Translations under genes and position numbers: made by a program
Assembly: GCF_024323335.1 (NCBI RefSeq)
Contig: NC_066580.1
Location: 258,082,977-258,146,976 of the forward strand
Source of the DNA: Lathyrus oleraceus
Taxonomy: Eukaryota; Streptophyta; Magnoliopsida; Fabales; Fabaceae
Direction of reading: 5' to 3'
Length of the DNA stretch: 64,000 bases
Notes under the pieces: generated by a model
The model's input: the letters and a program-made list of their open reading frames with translations, nothing else
What the model was told of the DNA's origin: nothing
Databases searched by the model: none
In this document: piece by piece, positions 49,979 through 62,811 of the stretch
Layout of the letters: every line of letters starts with the position of its first letter
How positions within the stretch are numbered: position 1 is the first letter of the stretch

Positions 49979-52556
49979 TATGCGGATTTTTTATGATTAA
50001 TTTTATTGACTTAATTGTAATGTGTTGATATTTGAGTTGTTTTCAATATGAAAATCTAAAATAAAATATATTGATATCAAAATATGTTGTTTAAAAAATT
50101 ACAATGAAAAAAAGAAATAAAAAAATGACGTTTTTATAGACAAAGATGGGTTAAAGTTATGAAAAAAAAAAACAAATATTGAAAATAACGTAGAGCTACT
50201 TTTGTAAGAAACATGAAACCTATTAGATGGATACATGGCAAAAGAGCTAAGTTTTCTTTGAACATTATAGGATGGGTTGAAGCACTCCAAATGCATGACT
50301 TTGAATTAAAATGGCATATACAAATACTGATTACTTAGCTACTTATTGTATTTTTTTCTTATCATAGTAGCCTTCTTGAGGTGACTATGTTTACTACACC
50401 AAATCATTATTGAGAGAATCATTTATCCTTTTTTCATACCTTTTAAAAAAAATCAAATATATGTGTTTAACACTAAAACAAGAGAATATGTGGATTTTTT
50501 ATGATTAATTTTATTGACTTAAATTCTAATATGTTGATATTTGAGTTGTTTTAAATATGAAAATCTAAAATAAAATATATTGATATCAAAATATGTTGTT
50601 TAAAAAATTACAATGAAAAAAAGAAATAAAAAAATGACGTTTTTATAGTCAAAGATGGGTTAAAGTTATGAAAAAAAAACACAAATATTGAAAATAACGT
50701 AGAGCTACTTTTGTAGAAACATGAAACCTATTAGATGGATACATGGCAAAAGAGCTAAGTTTGTTTTTTTACATTATAGGATGGGTTGAAGCACTCTAAA
50801 TGCATGACTTTGAATTAAAATGGCATTTACAATTACTTATTACGTAACTACTGATTGTATTTTTTTATCATAGTAGCCTTTTCAAGGTGACTATGTTTAC
50901 TACACCAAATCATTATTGAAAGAATCATTTACCCTTATTTCATACCTTTTTATAAAAAATCAAATATATGAGTTAAACAATAAATAAGAGAATATGCGGA
51001 TTTTTTATGATTAATTTAATTGACTGAAATTGTAATATGTTGATATTTGAGTTGTTTTAAATATGAAAATCTTAAATAAAATATATTGATATCAAAATAT
51101 GTTGTTTTAAAAAAATTACAATGAAAAAAAAATAAAAAAATGACAATGAAAAAAGAACTTAAAAAATGACGTTTTTTATACAAAGATGGGTTAAAGTTAT
51201 GAAAATAAGACAAATATTAAAATAACGTAGAGCTACTTTTGTTAGAAACATGAAACCTATTAGATGGAGACATGGCAAAAGAGCTAAGTTTGCTTTGAAC
51301 ATTATAGGATGGGTTGAAGCACTCCAAATGCATGACTTTGAATTAAAATGGCATATACAAATACTATTTACTTAGCTACTTATTGTATTTTTTTTCATCA
51401 TAGTAGCCTTCTATAGGTGACTATGTTTACTACACCAAATCATTATTGAAAGAATCATTTATCCTTATTTCATATCTTTTTAAAAAAAATCAAATATATG
51501 TGTTAAACACTAAAACAAGAGAATATGCGGATTTTTTACGATTAATTTTATTGACTTATATTCTAATGTGTTGATATTTGAGTTGTTTTAAATATGAAAA
51601 TCAAATAAAATATATTGATATCAAAATATGTTGTTTAAAAAATTACAATGAAAAAAAGAAATAAAAAAATGACGTTTTTATAGTCAAAGATGGGTTAAAG
51701 TTATGAAAAAAAAACAAATATTGAAAATAACGTAGAGCTACTTTTGTAAGAAACATGAAACCTATTAGATGGATACATGGCAAAAGAGCTAAGTTTGTTT
51801 TTTACATTATAGGATGGTTTGAAGCACTCTAAATGCATGACTTTGAATTAAAATGGCATTTACAATTACTTATTACGTAACTACTGATTGTATTTTTAAT
51901 CATAGTAGCCTTTCAAGGTGACTATGTTTACTACACCAAATCATTATTGAAAGAATCATTTACCCTTATTTCATACTTTTTATAAAAAAATCAAATATAT
52001 GAGTTAAACAATAAATAAGAGAATATGCGGATTTTTTATGATTAATTTAATTGACTGAAATTGTAATATGTTGATATTTGAGTTGTTTTAAATATGAAAA
52101 TCTTAAATAAAATATATTGATATCAAAATATGTTGTTTTAAAAAAATTACAATGAAAAAAAGAAATAAAAAATGACAATGAAAAAAGAACTTAAAAATGA
52201 CGTTTTTATATACAAAGATGGGTTAAAGTTATGAAAAATAAGACAAATATTAAAATAACGTAGAGCTACTTTTGTTAGAAACATGAAACCTATTAGATGG
52301 AGACATGGCAAAAGAGCTAAGTTTGCTTTGAACATTATAGGATGGGTTGAAGCACTCCAAATGCATGACTTTGAATTAAAATGGCATATACAAATACTGA
52401 TTACTTAGCTACTTATTGTATTTTTTTTCATCATAGTAGCCTTCTATAGGTGACTATGTTTACTACACCAAATCATTATTGAAAGAATCATTTATCCTTA
52501 TTTCATACCTTTTTAAAAAAAATCAAATATATGTGTTAAACACTAAAACAAGAGAA
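49979..52556 (+). repeat. Embedded HOR pentamer A-B-C-B-C (2578 bp)
   Basis: Monomers start at 49979 (A-prime), 50487 (B, tatgtgg), 50993 (C), 51524 (B) and 52024 (C). The A-prime marker set equals that of the pentamer at 42250, and the second B again has tttttacgatt and cttatattct. The C at 50993 has a shortened gttttttatacaaag. These shared private variants suggest a larger duplication with a spacing of about 7.7 kb. Confidence 0.87.
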
Positions 52557-54101
52557 TATGCGGATTTTTTATGATTAATTTTATTGACTTAAATTGTAAT
52601 GTGTTGATATTTGAGTTGTTTTCAATATGAAAATCTAAAATAAAATATATTGATATCAAAATATGTTGTTTAAAAAATTACAATGAAAAAAAGAAATAAA
52701 AAATGACGTTTTTATAGACAAAGATGGGTTAAAGTTATGAAAAATAAAACAAATATTGAAAATAACGTAGAGCTACTTTTGTAAGAAACATGAAACCTAT
52801 TAGATGGATACATGGCAAAAGAGCTAAGTTTTCTTTGAACATTATAGGATGGGTTGAAGCACTCCAAATGCATGACTTTGAATTAAAATGGCATATACAA
52901 ATACTGATTACTTAGCTACTTATTGTATTTTTTTCTTATCATAGTAGCCTTCTTGAGGTGACTATGTTTACTACACCAAATCATTATTGAGAGAATCATT
53001 TATCCTTTTTTCATACCTTTTTAAAAAAAATCAAATATATGTGTTTAACACTAAAACAAGAGAATATGTGGATTTTTTATGATTAATTTTATTGACTTAA
53101 ATTCTAATATGTTGATATTTGAGTTGTTTTAAATATGAAAATCTAAAATAAAATATATTGATATCAAAATATGTTGTTTAAAAAAATTACAATGAAAAAA
53201 AAGAAATAAAAAAATGACGTTTTTATAGTCAAAGATGGGTTAAAGTTATGAAAAAAAAAACAAATATTGAAAATAACGTAGAGCTACTTTTGTAAGAAAC
53301 ATGAAACCTATTAGATGGATACATGGCAAAAGAGCTAAGTTTGTTTTTTTACATTATAGGATGGGTTGAAGCACTCTAAATGCATGACTTTGAATTAAAA
53401 TGGCATTTACAATTACTTATTACGTAACTACTGATTGTATTTTTTATACATAGTAGCCTTTTCAAGGTGACTATGTTTACTACACCAAATCATTATTGAA
53501 AGAATCATTTACCCTTATTTCATACCTTTTTATAAAAAATCAAATATATGAGTTAAACAATAAAATAAGAGAATATGCGGATTTTTTATGATTAATTTAA
53601 TTGACTGAAATTGTAATATGTTGATATTTGAGTTGTTTAAATATGAAAATCTTAAATAAATATATTGATATCAAAATATGTTGTTTTAAAAAATTACAAT
53701 GAAAAAAAGAAATAAAAAATGACAATGAAAAAAAGACTTAAAAAATGACGTTTTTATATACAAAGATGGGTTAAAGTTATGAAAATAAGACAATATTAAA
53801 ATAACGTAGAGCTACTTTTGTTAGAAACATGAAACCTATTAGATGGAGACATGGCAAAAGAGCTAAGTTTGCTTTGAACATTATAGGATGGGTTGAAGCA
53901 CTCCAAATGCATGACTTTGAATTAAAATGGCATATACAAATACTATTTACTTAGCTACTTATTGTATTTTTTTTCATCATAGTAGCCTTCTATAGGTGAC
54001 TATGTTTACTACACCAAATCATTATTGAAAGAATCATTTATCCTTATTTCATACCTTTTTAAAAAAATCAAATATATGTGTTAAACACTAAAACAAGAGA
54101 A
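52557..54101 (+). repeat. HOR trimer A-prime-B-C (1545 bp)
   Basis: Monomers start at 52557 (A-prime), 53065 (B, tatgtgg) and 53574 (C). The A-prime has ttttcaatatg, aagttttctttg, ttttcttatcatag and attgagagaatc. It therefore follows the A-prime pentamer at 49979 as a second A-prime-headed unit. The C has gacaatattaaaataac with one base missing. Confidence 0.87.
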
Positions 54102-55637
54102 TATGCGGATTTTTTATGATTAATTTTATTGACTTAAATTGTAATGTGTTGATATTTGAGTTGTTTTCAATATGAAAATCTAAAATAAAATATATTGATA
54201 TCAAATATGTTGTTTTAAAAAATTACAATGAAAAAAAGAAATAAAAAAATGACGTTTTTATAGACAAAGATGGGTTAAAGTTATGAAAAAAAAAACAAAT
54301 ATTGAAAATAACGTAGAGCTACTTTTGTAAGAAACATGAAACCTATTAGATGGATACATGGCAAAAGAGCTAAGTTTGCTTTGAACATTATAGGATGGGT
54401 TGAAGCACTCCAAATGCATGACTTTGAATTAAAATGGCATATACAATACTGATTACTTAGCTACTTATTGTATTTTTTTATCATAGTAGCCTTCTTGAGG
54501 TGACTATGTTTACTACACCAAATCATTATTGAAAGAATCATTTATCCTTATTTCATACCTTTTTAAAAAAATCAAATATATGTTTAACACTAAAACAAGA
54601 GAATATGCGGATTTTTTATGATTAATTTATTGACTAAATTCTAATATGTTGATATTTGAGTTGTTTTAAATATGAAAATCTAAAATAAAATATATTGATA
54701 TCAAAATATGTTGTTTAAAAAAATTACAATGAAAAAAAGAATAAAAAAAAATGACGTTTTTATAGTCAAAGATGGGTTAAAGTTATGAAAAAAAAAAAAA
54801 AATATTGAAAATAACGTAGAGCTACTTTTGTAAGAAACATGAAACCTATTAGATGGATACATGGCAAAAGAGCTAAGTTTGTTTTTTACATTATAGGATG
54901 GGTTGAAGCACTCTAAATGCATGACTTTGAATTAAAATGGCATTTACAAATACTTATTACGTAACTACTGATTGTATTTTTTAATCATAGTAGCCTTTCA
55001 AGGTGACTATGTTTACTACACCAAATCATTATTGAAAGAATCATTTACCCTTATTTCATACCTTTTATAAAAAAATCAAATATATTGTTTAAACAATAAA
55101 ATAAGAGAATATGCGGATTTTTTATGATTAATTTAATTGACTGAAATTGTAATGTGTTGATATTTGAGTTGTTTTAAATATGAAAATCTTAAATAAATAT
55201 ATTGATATCAAAATATGTTGTTTTAAAAAAATTACAATGAAAAAAAAATAAAAATGACAATGAAAAAAGAACTTAAAAAATGACGTTTTTATATACAAAG
55301 ATGGGTTAAAGTTATGAAAAATAAGACAAATATTAAAATAACGTAGAGCTACTTTTGTTAGAAACATGAAACCTATTAGATGGAGACATGGCAAAAGAGC
55401 TAAGTTTGCTTTGAACATTATAGGATGGGTTGAAGCACTCCAAATGCATGACTTTGAATTAAAATGGCATATACAAATACTGATTACTTAGCTACTTATT
55501 GTATTTTTTTCATCATAGTAGCCTTCTATAGGTGACTATGTTTACTACACCAAATCATTATTGAAAGAATCATTTATCCTTATTTCATACCTTTTTAAAA
55601 AAATCAAATATATGTGTTAAACACTAAAACAAGAGAA
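54102..55637 (+). repeat. HOR trimer A-B-C (1536 bp)
   Basis: Monomers start at 54102 (A, ttttcaatatg but tttttttatcatag), 54604 (B) and 55110 (C). The B has ttgactaaattc with one base missing and an A-run in which the usual aac is lost. Its trailing linker reads atatattgtttaaac, unlike any other in the window. Confidence 0.87.
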
Positions 55638-57177
55638 TATGCGGATTTTTTATGATTAATTTTATTGACTTAAATTCTAATATGTTGATATTTGAGTTGT
55701 TTTAAATATGAAAATCTAAAATAAAATATATTGATATCAAAATATGTTGTTTAAAAAATTACAATGAAAAAAAGAAATAAAAAATGACGTTTTTATAGAC
55801 AAAGATGGGTTAAAGTTATGAAAATAAAACAAATATTGAAAATAACGTAGAGCTACTTTTGTAAGAAACATGAAACCTATTAGATGGATACATGGCAAAA
55901 GAGCTAAGTTTGCTTTGAACATTATAGGATGGGTTGAAGCACTCCAAATGCATGACTTTGAATTAAAATGGCATATACAAATACTGATTACTTAGCTACT
56001 TATTGTATTTTTTTTTCATCATAGTAGCTTCTTGAGGTGACTATGTTTACTACATCAAATCATTATTGAAAGAATCATTTATCCTTATTTCATACCTTTT
56101 TAAAAAAAATCAAATATATGTGTTAAACACTAAAACAAGAGAATATGTGGATTTTTTATGATTAATTTTATTGACTTAAATTCTAATATGTTGATATTTG
56201 AGTTGTTTTAAATATGAAAATCTAAAATAAAATATATTGATATCAAAATATGTTGTTTAAAAAAATTACAATGAAAAAAAGAAATAAAAAAAATGACGTT
56301 TTTATAGTCAAAGATGGGTTAAAGTTATGAAAAAAAACAAATATTGAAAATAACGTAGAGCTACTTTTGTAAGAAACATGAAACCTATTAGATGGATACA
56401 TGGCAAAAGAGCTAAGTTTGTTTTTTTACATTATAGGATGGGTTGAAGCACTCTAAATGCATGACTTTGAATTAAAATGGCATTTACAATTACTTATTAC
56501 GTAACTACTGATTGTATTTTTATCATAGTAGCCTTTTCAAGGTGACTATGTTTACTACACCAAATCATTATTGAAAGAATCATTTATCCTTATTTCATAC
56601 CTTTTTATAAAAAATCAAATATATGTGTTAAACACTAAAATAAGAGAATATGCGGATTTTTTATGATTAATTTAATTGACTGAAATTGTAATATGTTGAT
56701 ATTTGAGTTGTTTTAAATATGAAAATCTTAAATAAAATATATTGATATCAAAATATGTTGTTTTAAAAAAATTACAATGAAAAAAAGAATAAAAAATGCA
56801 ATGAAAAAAGAACTTAAAAATGACGTTTTATATACAAAGATGGGTTAAAGTTATGAAAAATAAGACAAATATTAAAAATAACGTAGAGCTACTTTTGTTA
56901 GAAACATGAAACCTATTAGATGGAGACATGGCAAAAGAGCTAAGTTTGCTTTGAACATTATAGGATGGGTTGAAGCACTCCAAATGCATGACTTTGAATT
57001 AAAATGGCATATACAAATACTGATTACTTAGCTACTTATTGTATTTTTTTCATCATAGTAGCCTTCTATAGGTGACTATGTTTACTACACCAAATCATTA
57101 TTGAAAGAATCATTTATCCTTATTTCATACCTTTTTAAAAAAATCAAATATATGTGTTAAACACTAAAACAAGAGAA
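55638..57177 (+). repeat. HOR trimer A-B-C (1540 bp)
   Basis: Monomers start at 55638 (A), 56144 (B, tatgtgg) and 56649 (C). The A has tagcttcttgagg and tacatcaaatc, the latter shared with the A of the next trimer. The C has aaaaatgcaatg in its second A-rich copy and a shortened gacgttttatatac. Confidence 0.87.
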
Positions 57178-58710
57178 TATGCGGATTTTTATGATTAATT
57201 TTATTGACTTAATTGTAATGTGTTGATATTTGAGTTGTTTTAATATGAAAATCTAAAATAAAATATATTGATATCAAAATATGTTGTTAAAAAAATTACA
57301 ATGAAAAAAGAAATAAAAAAATGACGTTTTTATAGACAAAGATGGGTTAAAGTTATGAAAAATAAAACAAATATTGAAAATAACGTAGAGCTACTTTTGT
57401 AAGAAACATGAAACCTATTAGATGGATACATGGCAAAAGAGCTAAGTTTGCTTTGAACATTATAGGATGGGTTGAAGCACTCCAAATGCATGACTTTGAA
57501 TTAAAATGGCATATACAAATACTGATTACTTAGCTACTTATTGTATTTTTTTCATCATAGTAGCCTTCTTGAGGTGACTATGTTTACTACATCAAATCAT
57601 TATTGAAAGAATCATTTATCCTTATTTCATATCTTTTTAAAAAAAATCAAATATATGTGTTAAACACTAAAACAAGAGAATATGTGGATTTTTTATGATT
57701 AATTTTATTGACTTAAATTCTAATGTGTGATATTTGAGTTGTTTTAAATATGAAAATCAAAATAAAATATATTGATATCAAAATATGTTGTTTAAAAAAA
57801 TTACAATGAAAAAAAGAAATAAAAAAATGACGTTTTTATAGTCAAAGATGGGTTAAAGTTATGAAAAAAACAAATATTGAAAATAACGTAGAGCTACTTT
57901 TGTAAGAAACATGAAACCTATTAGATGGATACATGGCAAAAGAGCTAAGTTTGTTTTTTTACATTATAGGATGGGTTGAAGCACTCTAAATGCATGACTT
58001 TGAATTAAAATGGCATTTACATTACTTATTACGTAACTACTGATTGTATTTTTTATACATAGTAGCCTTTTCAAGGTGACTATGTTTACTACACCAAATC
58101 ATTATTGAAAGAATCATTTACCCTTATTTCATACCTTTTTATAAAAAAAACAAATATATGTGTTAAACAATAAATAAGAGAATATGCGGATTTTTTATGA
58201 TTAATTTAATTGACTGAAATTGTAATATGTTGATATTTGAGTTGTTTTAAATATGAAAATCTTAAATAATATATTGATATCAAAATATGTTGTTTAAAAA
58301 ATTACAATGAAAAAAAGAAATAAAAAATGACAATGAAAAGAACTTAAAAATGACGTTTTTATATACAAAGATGGGTTAAAGTTATGAAAAATAAGACAAA
58401 TATAAAAATAACGTAGAGCTACTTTTGTTAGAAACATGAAACCTATTAGATGGAGACATGGCAAAAGAGCTAAGTTTGCTTTGAACATTATAGGATGGGT
58501 TGAAGCACTCCAAATGCATGACTTTGAATTAAAATGGCATATACAATACTACTATTACTTAGCTACTTATTGTATTTTTTTTCATCATAGTAGCCTTCTA
58601 TAGGTGACTATGTTTACTACACCAAATCATTATTGAAAGAATCATTTATCCTTATTTCATACCTTTTTAAAAAAAATCAAATATATGTGTTAAACACTAA
58701 AACAAGAGAA
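57178..58710 (+). repeat. HOR trimer A-B-C (1533 bp)
   Basis: Monomers start at 57178 (A, tacatcaaatc), 57681 (B, tatgtgg) and 58183 (C). The A and B each lack several single bases in A or T runs. The C has a contracted second block (caatgaaaagaactt) and an odd catatacaatactactattac, where a short step was repeated. Confidence 0.86.
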
Positions 58711-60242
58711 TATGCGGATTTTTTATGATTAATTTTATTGACTTAAATTGTAATGTGTTGATATTTGAGTTGTTTTCAATATGAAAATCTAAATAAAATA
58801 TATTGATATCAAAATATGTTGTTTAAAAAAAATTACAATGAAAAAAGAAATAAAAAAATGACGTTTTTATAGACAAAGATGGGTTAAAGTTATGAAAAAA
58901 AACAAATATTGAAAATAACGTAGAGCTACTTTTGTAAGAAACATGAAACCTATTAGATGGATACATGGCAAAAGAGCTAAGTTTGCTTTGAACATTATAG
59001 GATGGGTTGAAGCACTCCAAATGCATGACTTTGAATTAAAATGGCATATACAAATACTGATTACTTAGCTACTTATTGTATTTTTTTCTATCATAGTAGC
59101 CTTCTTGAGGTGACTATGTTACTACACCAAATCATTATTGAAAGAATCATTTATCCTTATTTCATACCTTTTTAAAAAAATCAAATATATGTGTTAACAC
59201 TAAAACAAGAGAATATGTGGATTTTTTATGATTAATTTTATTGACTTAATTCTAATGTGTTGATATTTGAGTTGTTTTAAATATGAAAATCTAAATAAAA
59301 TATATTGATATCAAAATATGTTGTTTAAAAAAATTACAATGAAAAAAAGAAATAAAAAAATGACGTTTTTATATCAAAGATGGGTTAAAGTTATGAAAAA
59401 AAAAACAAATATTGAAAATAACGTAGAGCTACTTTTGTAAGAAACATGAAACCTATTAGATGGATACATGGCAAAAGAGCTAAGTTTGTTTTTACATTAT
59501 AGGATGGGTTGAAGCACTCTAAATGCATGACTTTGAATTAAAATGGCATTTACAATTACTTATTACGTAACTACTGATTGTATTTTTTAATCATAGTAGC
59601 CTTTTCAAGGTGACTATGTTTACTACACCAAATCATTATTGAAAGAATCATTTACCCTTATTTCATACCTTTTTATAAAAAAATCAAATATATGAGTTAA
59701 ACAATAAATAAGAGAATATGCGGATTTTTTATGATTAATTTATTGACTGAAATTGTAATGTGTTGATATTTGAGTTGTTTTAAATATGAAAATCTTAAAT
59801 AAAATATATTGATATCAAAATATGTTGTTTTAAAAAAATTACAATGAAAAAAGAATAAAAAATGACAATGAAAAAAAGAACTTAAAAATGACGTTTTTAT
59901 ATACAAAGATGGGTTAAAGTTATGAAAAATAAGACAAATATTAAAATAACGTAGAGCTACTTTTGTTAGAAACATGAAACCTATTAGATGGAGACATGGC
60001 AAAAGAGCTAAGTTTGCTTTGAACATTATAGGATGGGTTGAAGCACTCCAAATGCATGACTTTGAATTAAAATGGCATATACAAATACTGATTACTTAGC
60101 TACTTATTGTATTTTTTTCATCATAGTAGCCTTCTATAGGTGACTATGTTTACTACACCAAATCATTATTGAAAGAATCATTTATCCTTATTTCATACCT
60201 TTTTAAAAAATCAAATATATGTGTTAAACAAAAACAAGAGAA
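58711..60242 (+). repeat. HOR trimer A-B-C (1532 bp)
   Basis: Monomers start at 58711 (A, ttttcaatatg), 59214 (B, tatgtgg) and 59717 (C). The A has gactatgttactac with one T missing. The B has atatcaaagatggg in place of atagtcaaagatggg. The trailing linker of the C reads taaacaaaaacaag. This is the shortest standard trimer in the window. Confidence 0.86.
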
Positions 60243-61272
60243 TATGCGGATTTTTTATGATTAATTTTATTGACTTAAATTGTAATGTGTTGATATTTGA
60301 GTTGTTTTAAATATGAAAATCTAAAATAAATATATTGATATCAAAATATGTTGTTAAAAAAATTACAATGAAAAAAGAAATAAAAAAATGACGTTTTATA
60401 GACAAAGATGGGTTAAAGTTATGAAAAATAAAACAAATATTGAAAATAACGTAGAGCTACTTTTGTAAGAAACATGAAACCTATTAGATGGATACATGGC
60501 AAAAGAGCTAAGTTTGCTTTGAACATTATAGGATGGGTTGAAGCACTCCAAATGCATGACTTTGAATTAAAATGGCATATACAATTACTGATTACTTAGC
60601 TACTTATTGTATTTTTTCATCATAGTAGCCTTTTCAAGGTGACTATGTTTACTACACCAAATCATTATTGAAAGAATCATTTATCCTTATTTCATACCTT
60701 TTTAAAAAAATCAAATATATGTGTTAAACACTAAAACAAGAGAATATGTGGATTTTTTATGATTAATTTTATTGACTTAAATTGTAATATGTTGATATTT
60801 GAGTTGTTTTAAATATGAAAATCTTAAATAAAATATATTGATATCAAAATATGTTGTTTTAAAAAAAATACAATGAAAAAAAGAAATAAAAAATGACATG
60901 AAAAAGAACTTAAAAATGACGTTTTTATATACAAAGATGGGTTAAAGTTATGAAAAATAAGACAAATATTAAAATAACGTAGAGCTACTTTTGTTAGAAA
61001 CATGAAACCTATTAGATGGAGACATGGCAAAAGAGCTAAGTTTGCTTTGAACATTATAGGATGGGTTGAAGCACTCCAAATGCATGACTTTGAATTAAAA
61101 TGGCATATACAAATACTGATTACTTAGCTACTTATTGTATTTTTTTCATCATAGTAGCCTTCTATAGGTGACTATGTTTACTACACCAAATCATTATTGA
61201 AAGAATCATTTATCCTTATTTCATACCTTTTTAAAAAAATCAATATATGTGTTAAACACTAAAACAAGAGAA
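60243..61272 (+). repeat. Mosaic A-C pair (B missing)
   Basis: The A at 60243 has B-like features at its end: catatacaattac and ttttcaaggtgac. The next monomer, at 60745, starts with tatgtgg and attgacttaaattg like a B or A head, then becomes C (doubled block, aataagacaaatatta, ggagacatgg, ctatagg). The pair looks like the outcome of exchange or conversion that merged a B into its neighbours, replacing A-B-C with two mosaics. Confidence 0.82.
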
Positions 61273-62811
61273 TATGCGGATTTTTTATGATTAATTTTAT
61301 TGACTTAAATTGTAATGTGTTGATATTTGAGTTGTTTTCAATATGAAAATCTAAAATAAAATATATTGATATCAAAATATGTTGTTTAAAAAAATTACAA
61401 TGAAAAAAAAAATAAAAAAATGACGTTTTTATAGACAAAGATGGGTTAAAGTTATGAAAAATAAAACAAATATTGAAAATAACGTAGAGCTACTTTTGTA
61501 AGAAACATGAAACCTATTAGATGGATACATGGCAAAAGAGCTAAGTTTTCTTTGAACATTATAGGATGGGTTGAAGCACTCCAAATGCATGACTTTGAAT
61601 TAAAATGGCATATACAAATACTGATTACTTAGCTACTTATTGTATTTTTTTTCATCATAGTAGCCTTCTTGAGGTGACTATGTTTACTACACCAAATCAT
61701 TATTGAAAGAATCATTTATCCTTTTTTCATACCTTTTTAAAAAAAATCAAATATATGTGTTAAACACTAAAACAAGAGAATATGCGGATTTTTTATGATT
61801 AATTTTATTGACTTAAATTCTAATATGTTGATATTTGAGTTGTTTTAATATGAAAATCTAAAATAAAATATATTGATATCAAAATATGTTGTTTAAAAAA
61901 TTACAATGAAAAAAAGAAATAAAAAAAATGACGTTTTTATAGTCAAAGATGGGTTAAAGTTAAAAAAAAAACAAATATTGAAAATAACGTAGAGCTACTT
62001 TTGTAAGAAACATGAAACCTATTAGATGGATACATGGCAAAAGAGCTAAGTTTGTTTTTTTACATTATAGGATGGGTTGAAGCACTCTAAATGCATGACT
62101 TTGAATTAAAATGGCATTTACATTACTTATTACGTAACTACTGATTGTATTTTTTTAATCATAGTAGCCTTTTCAAGGTGACTATGTTTACTACACCAAA
62201 TCATTATTGAAAGAATCATTTACCCTTATTTCATACCTTTTATAAAAAATCAAATATATGTGTTAAACAATAAAATAAGAGAATATGCGGATTTTTTATG
62301 ATTAATTTATTGACTGAAATTGTAATATGTTGATATTTGAGTTGTTTTAAATATGAAAATCTTAAATAAAATATTTGATATCAAAATATGTTGTTTTAAA
62401 AAAATTACAATGAAAAAAAATAAAAAAATGACAATGAAAAAAGAACTTAAAAAATGACGTTTTTATATACAAAGATGGGTTAAAGTTATGAAAAATAAGA
62501 CAAATATTAAAATAACGTAGAGCTACTTTTGTTAGAAACATGAAACCTATTAGATGGAGACATGGCAAAAGAGCTAAGTTTGCTTTGAACATTATAGGAT
62601 GGGTTGAAGCACTCCAAATGCATGACTTTGAATTAAAATGGCATATACAAATACTGATTACTTAGCTACTTATTGTATTTTTTTTCATCATAGTAGCCTT
62701 CTATAGGTGACTATGTTTACTACACCAAATCATTATTGAAAGAATCATTTATCCTTATTTCATACCTTTTAAAAAAATCAAATATATGTGTTAAACACTA
62801 AAACAAGAGAA
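61273..62811 (+). repeat. HOR trimer A-B-C (1539 bp)
   Basis: Monomers start at 61273 (A, ttttcaatatg and aagttttctttg), 61781 (B) and 62284 (C). The A keeps part of the A-prime set but has ttttttttcatcatag. The B has lost the tg of gttatgaaaa. The C has aaaatatttgatatc, which weakens its palindrome context. Confidence 0.86.
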
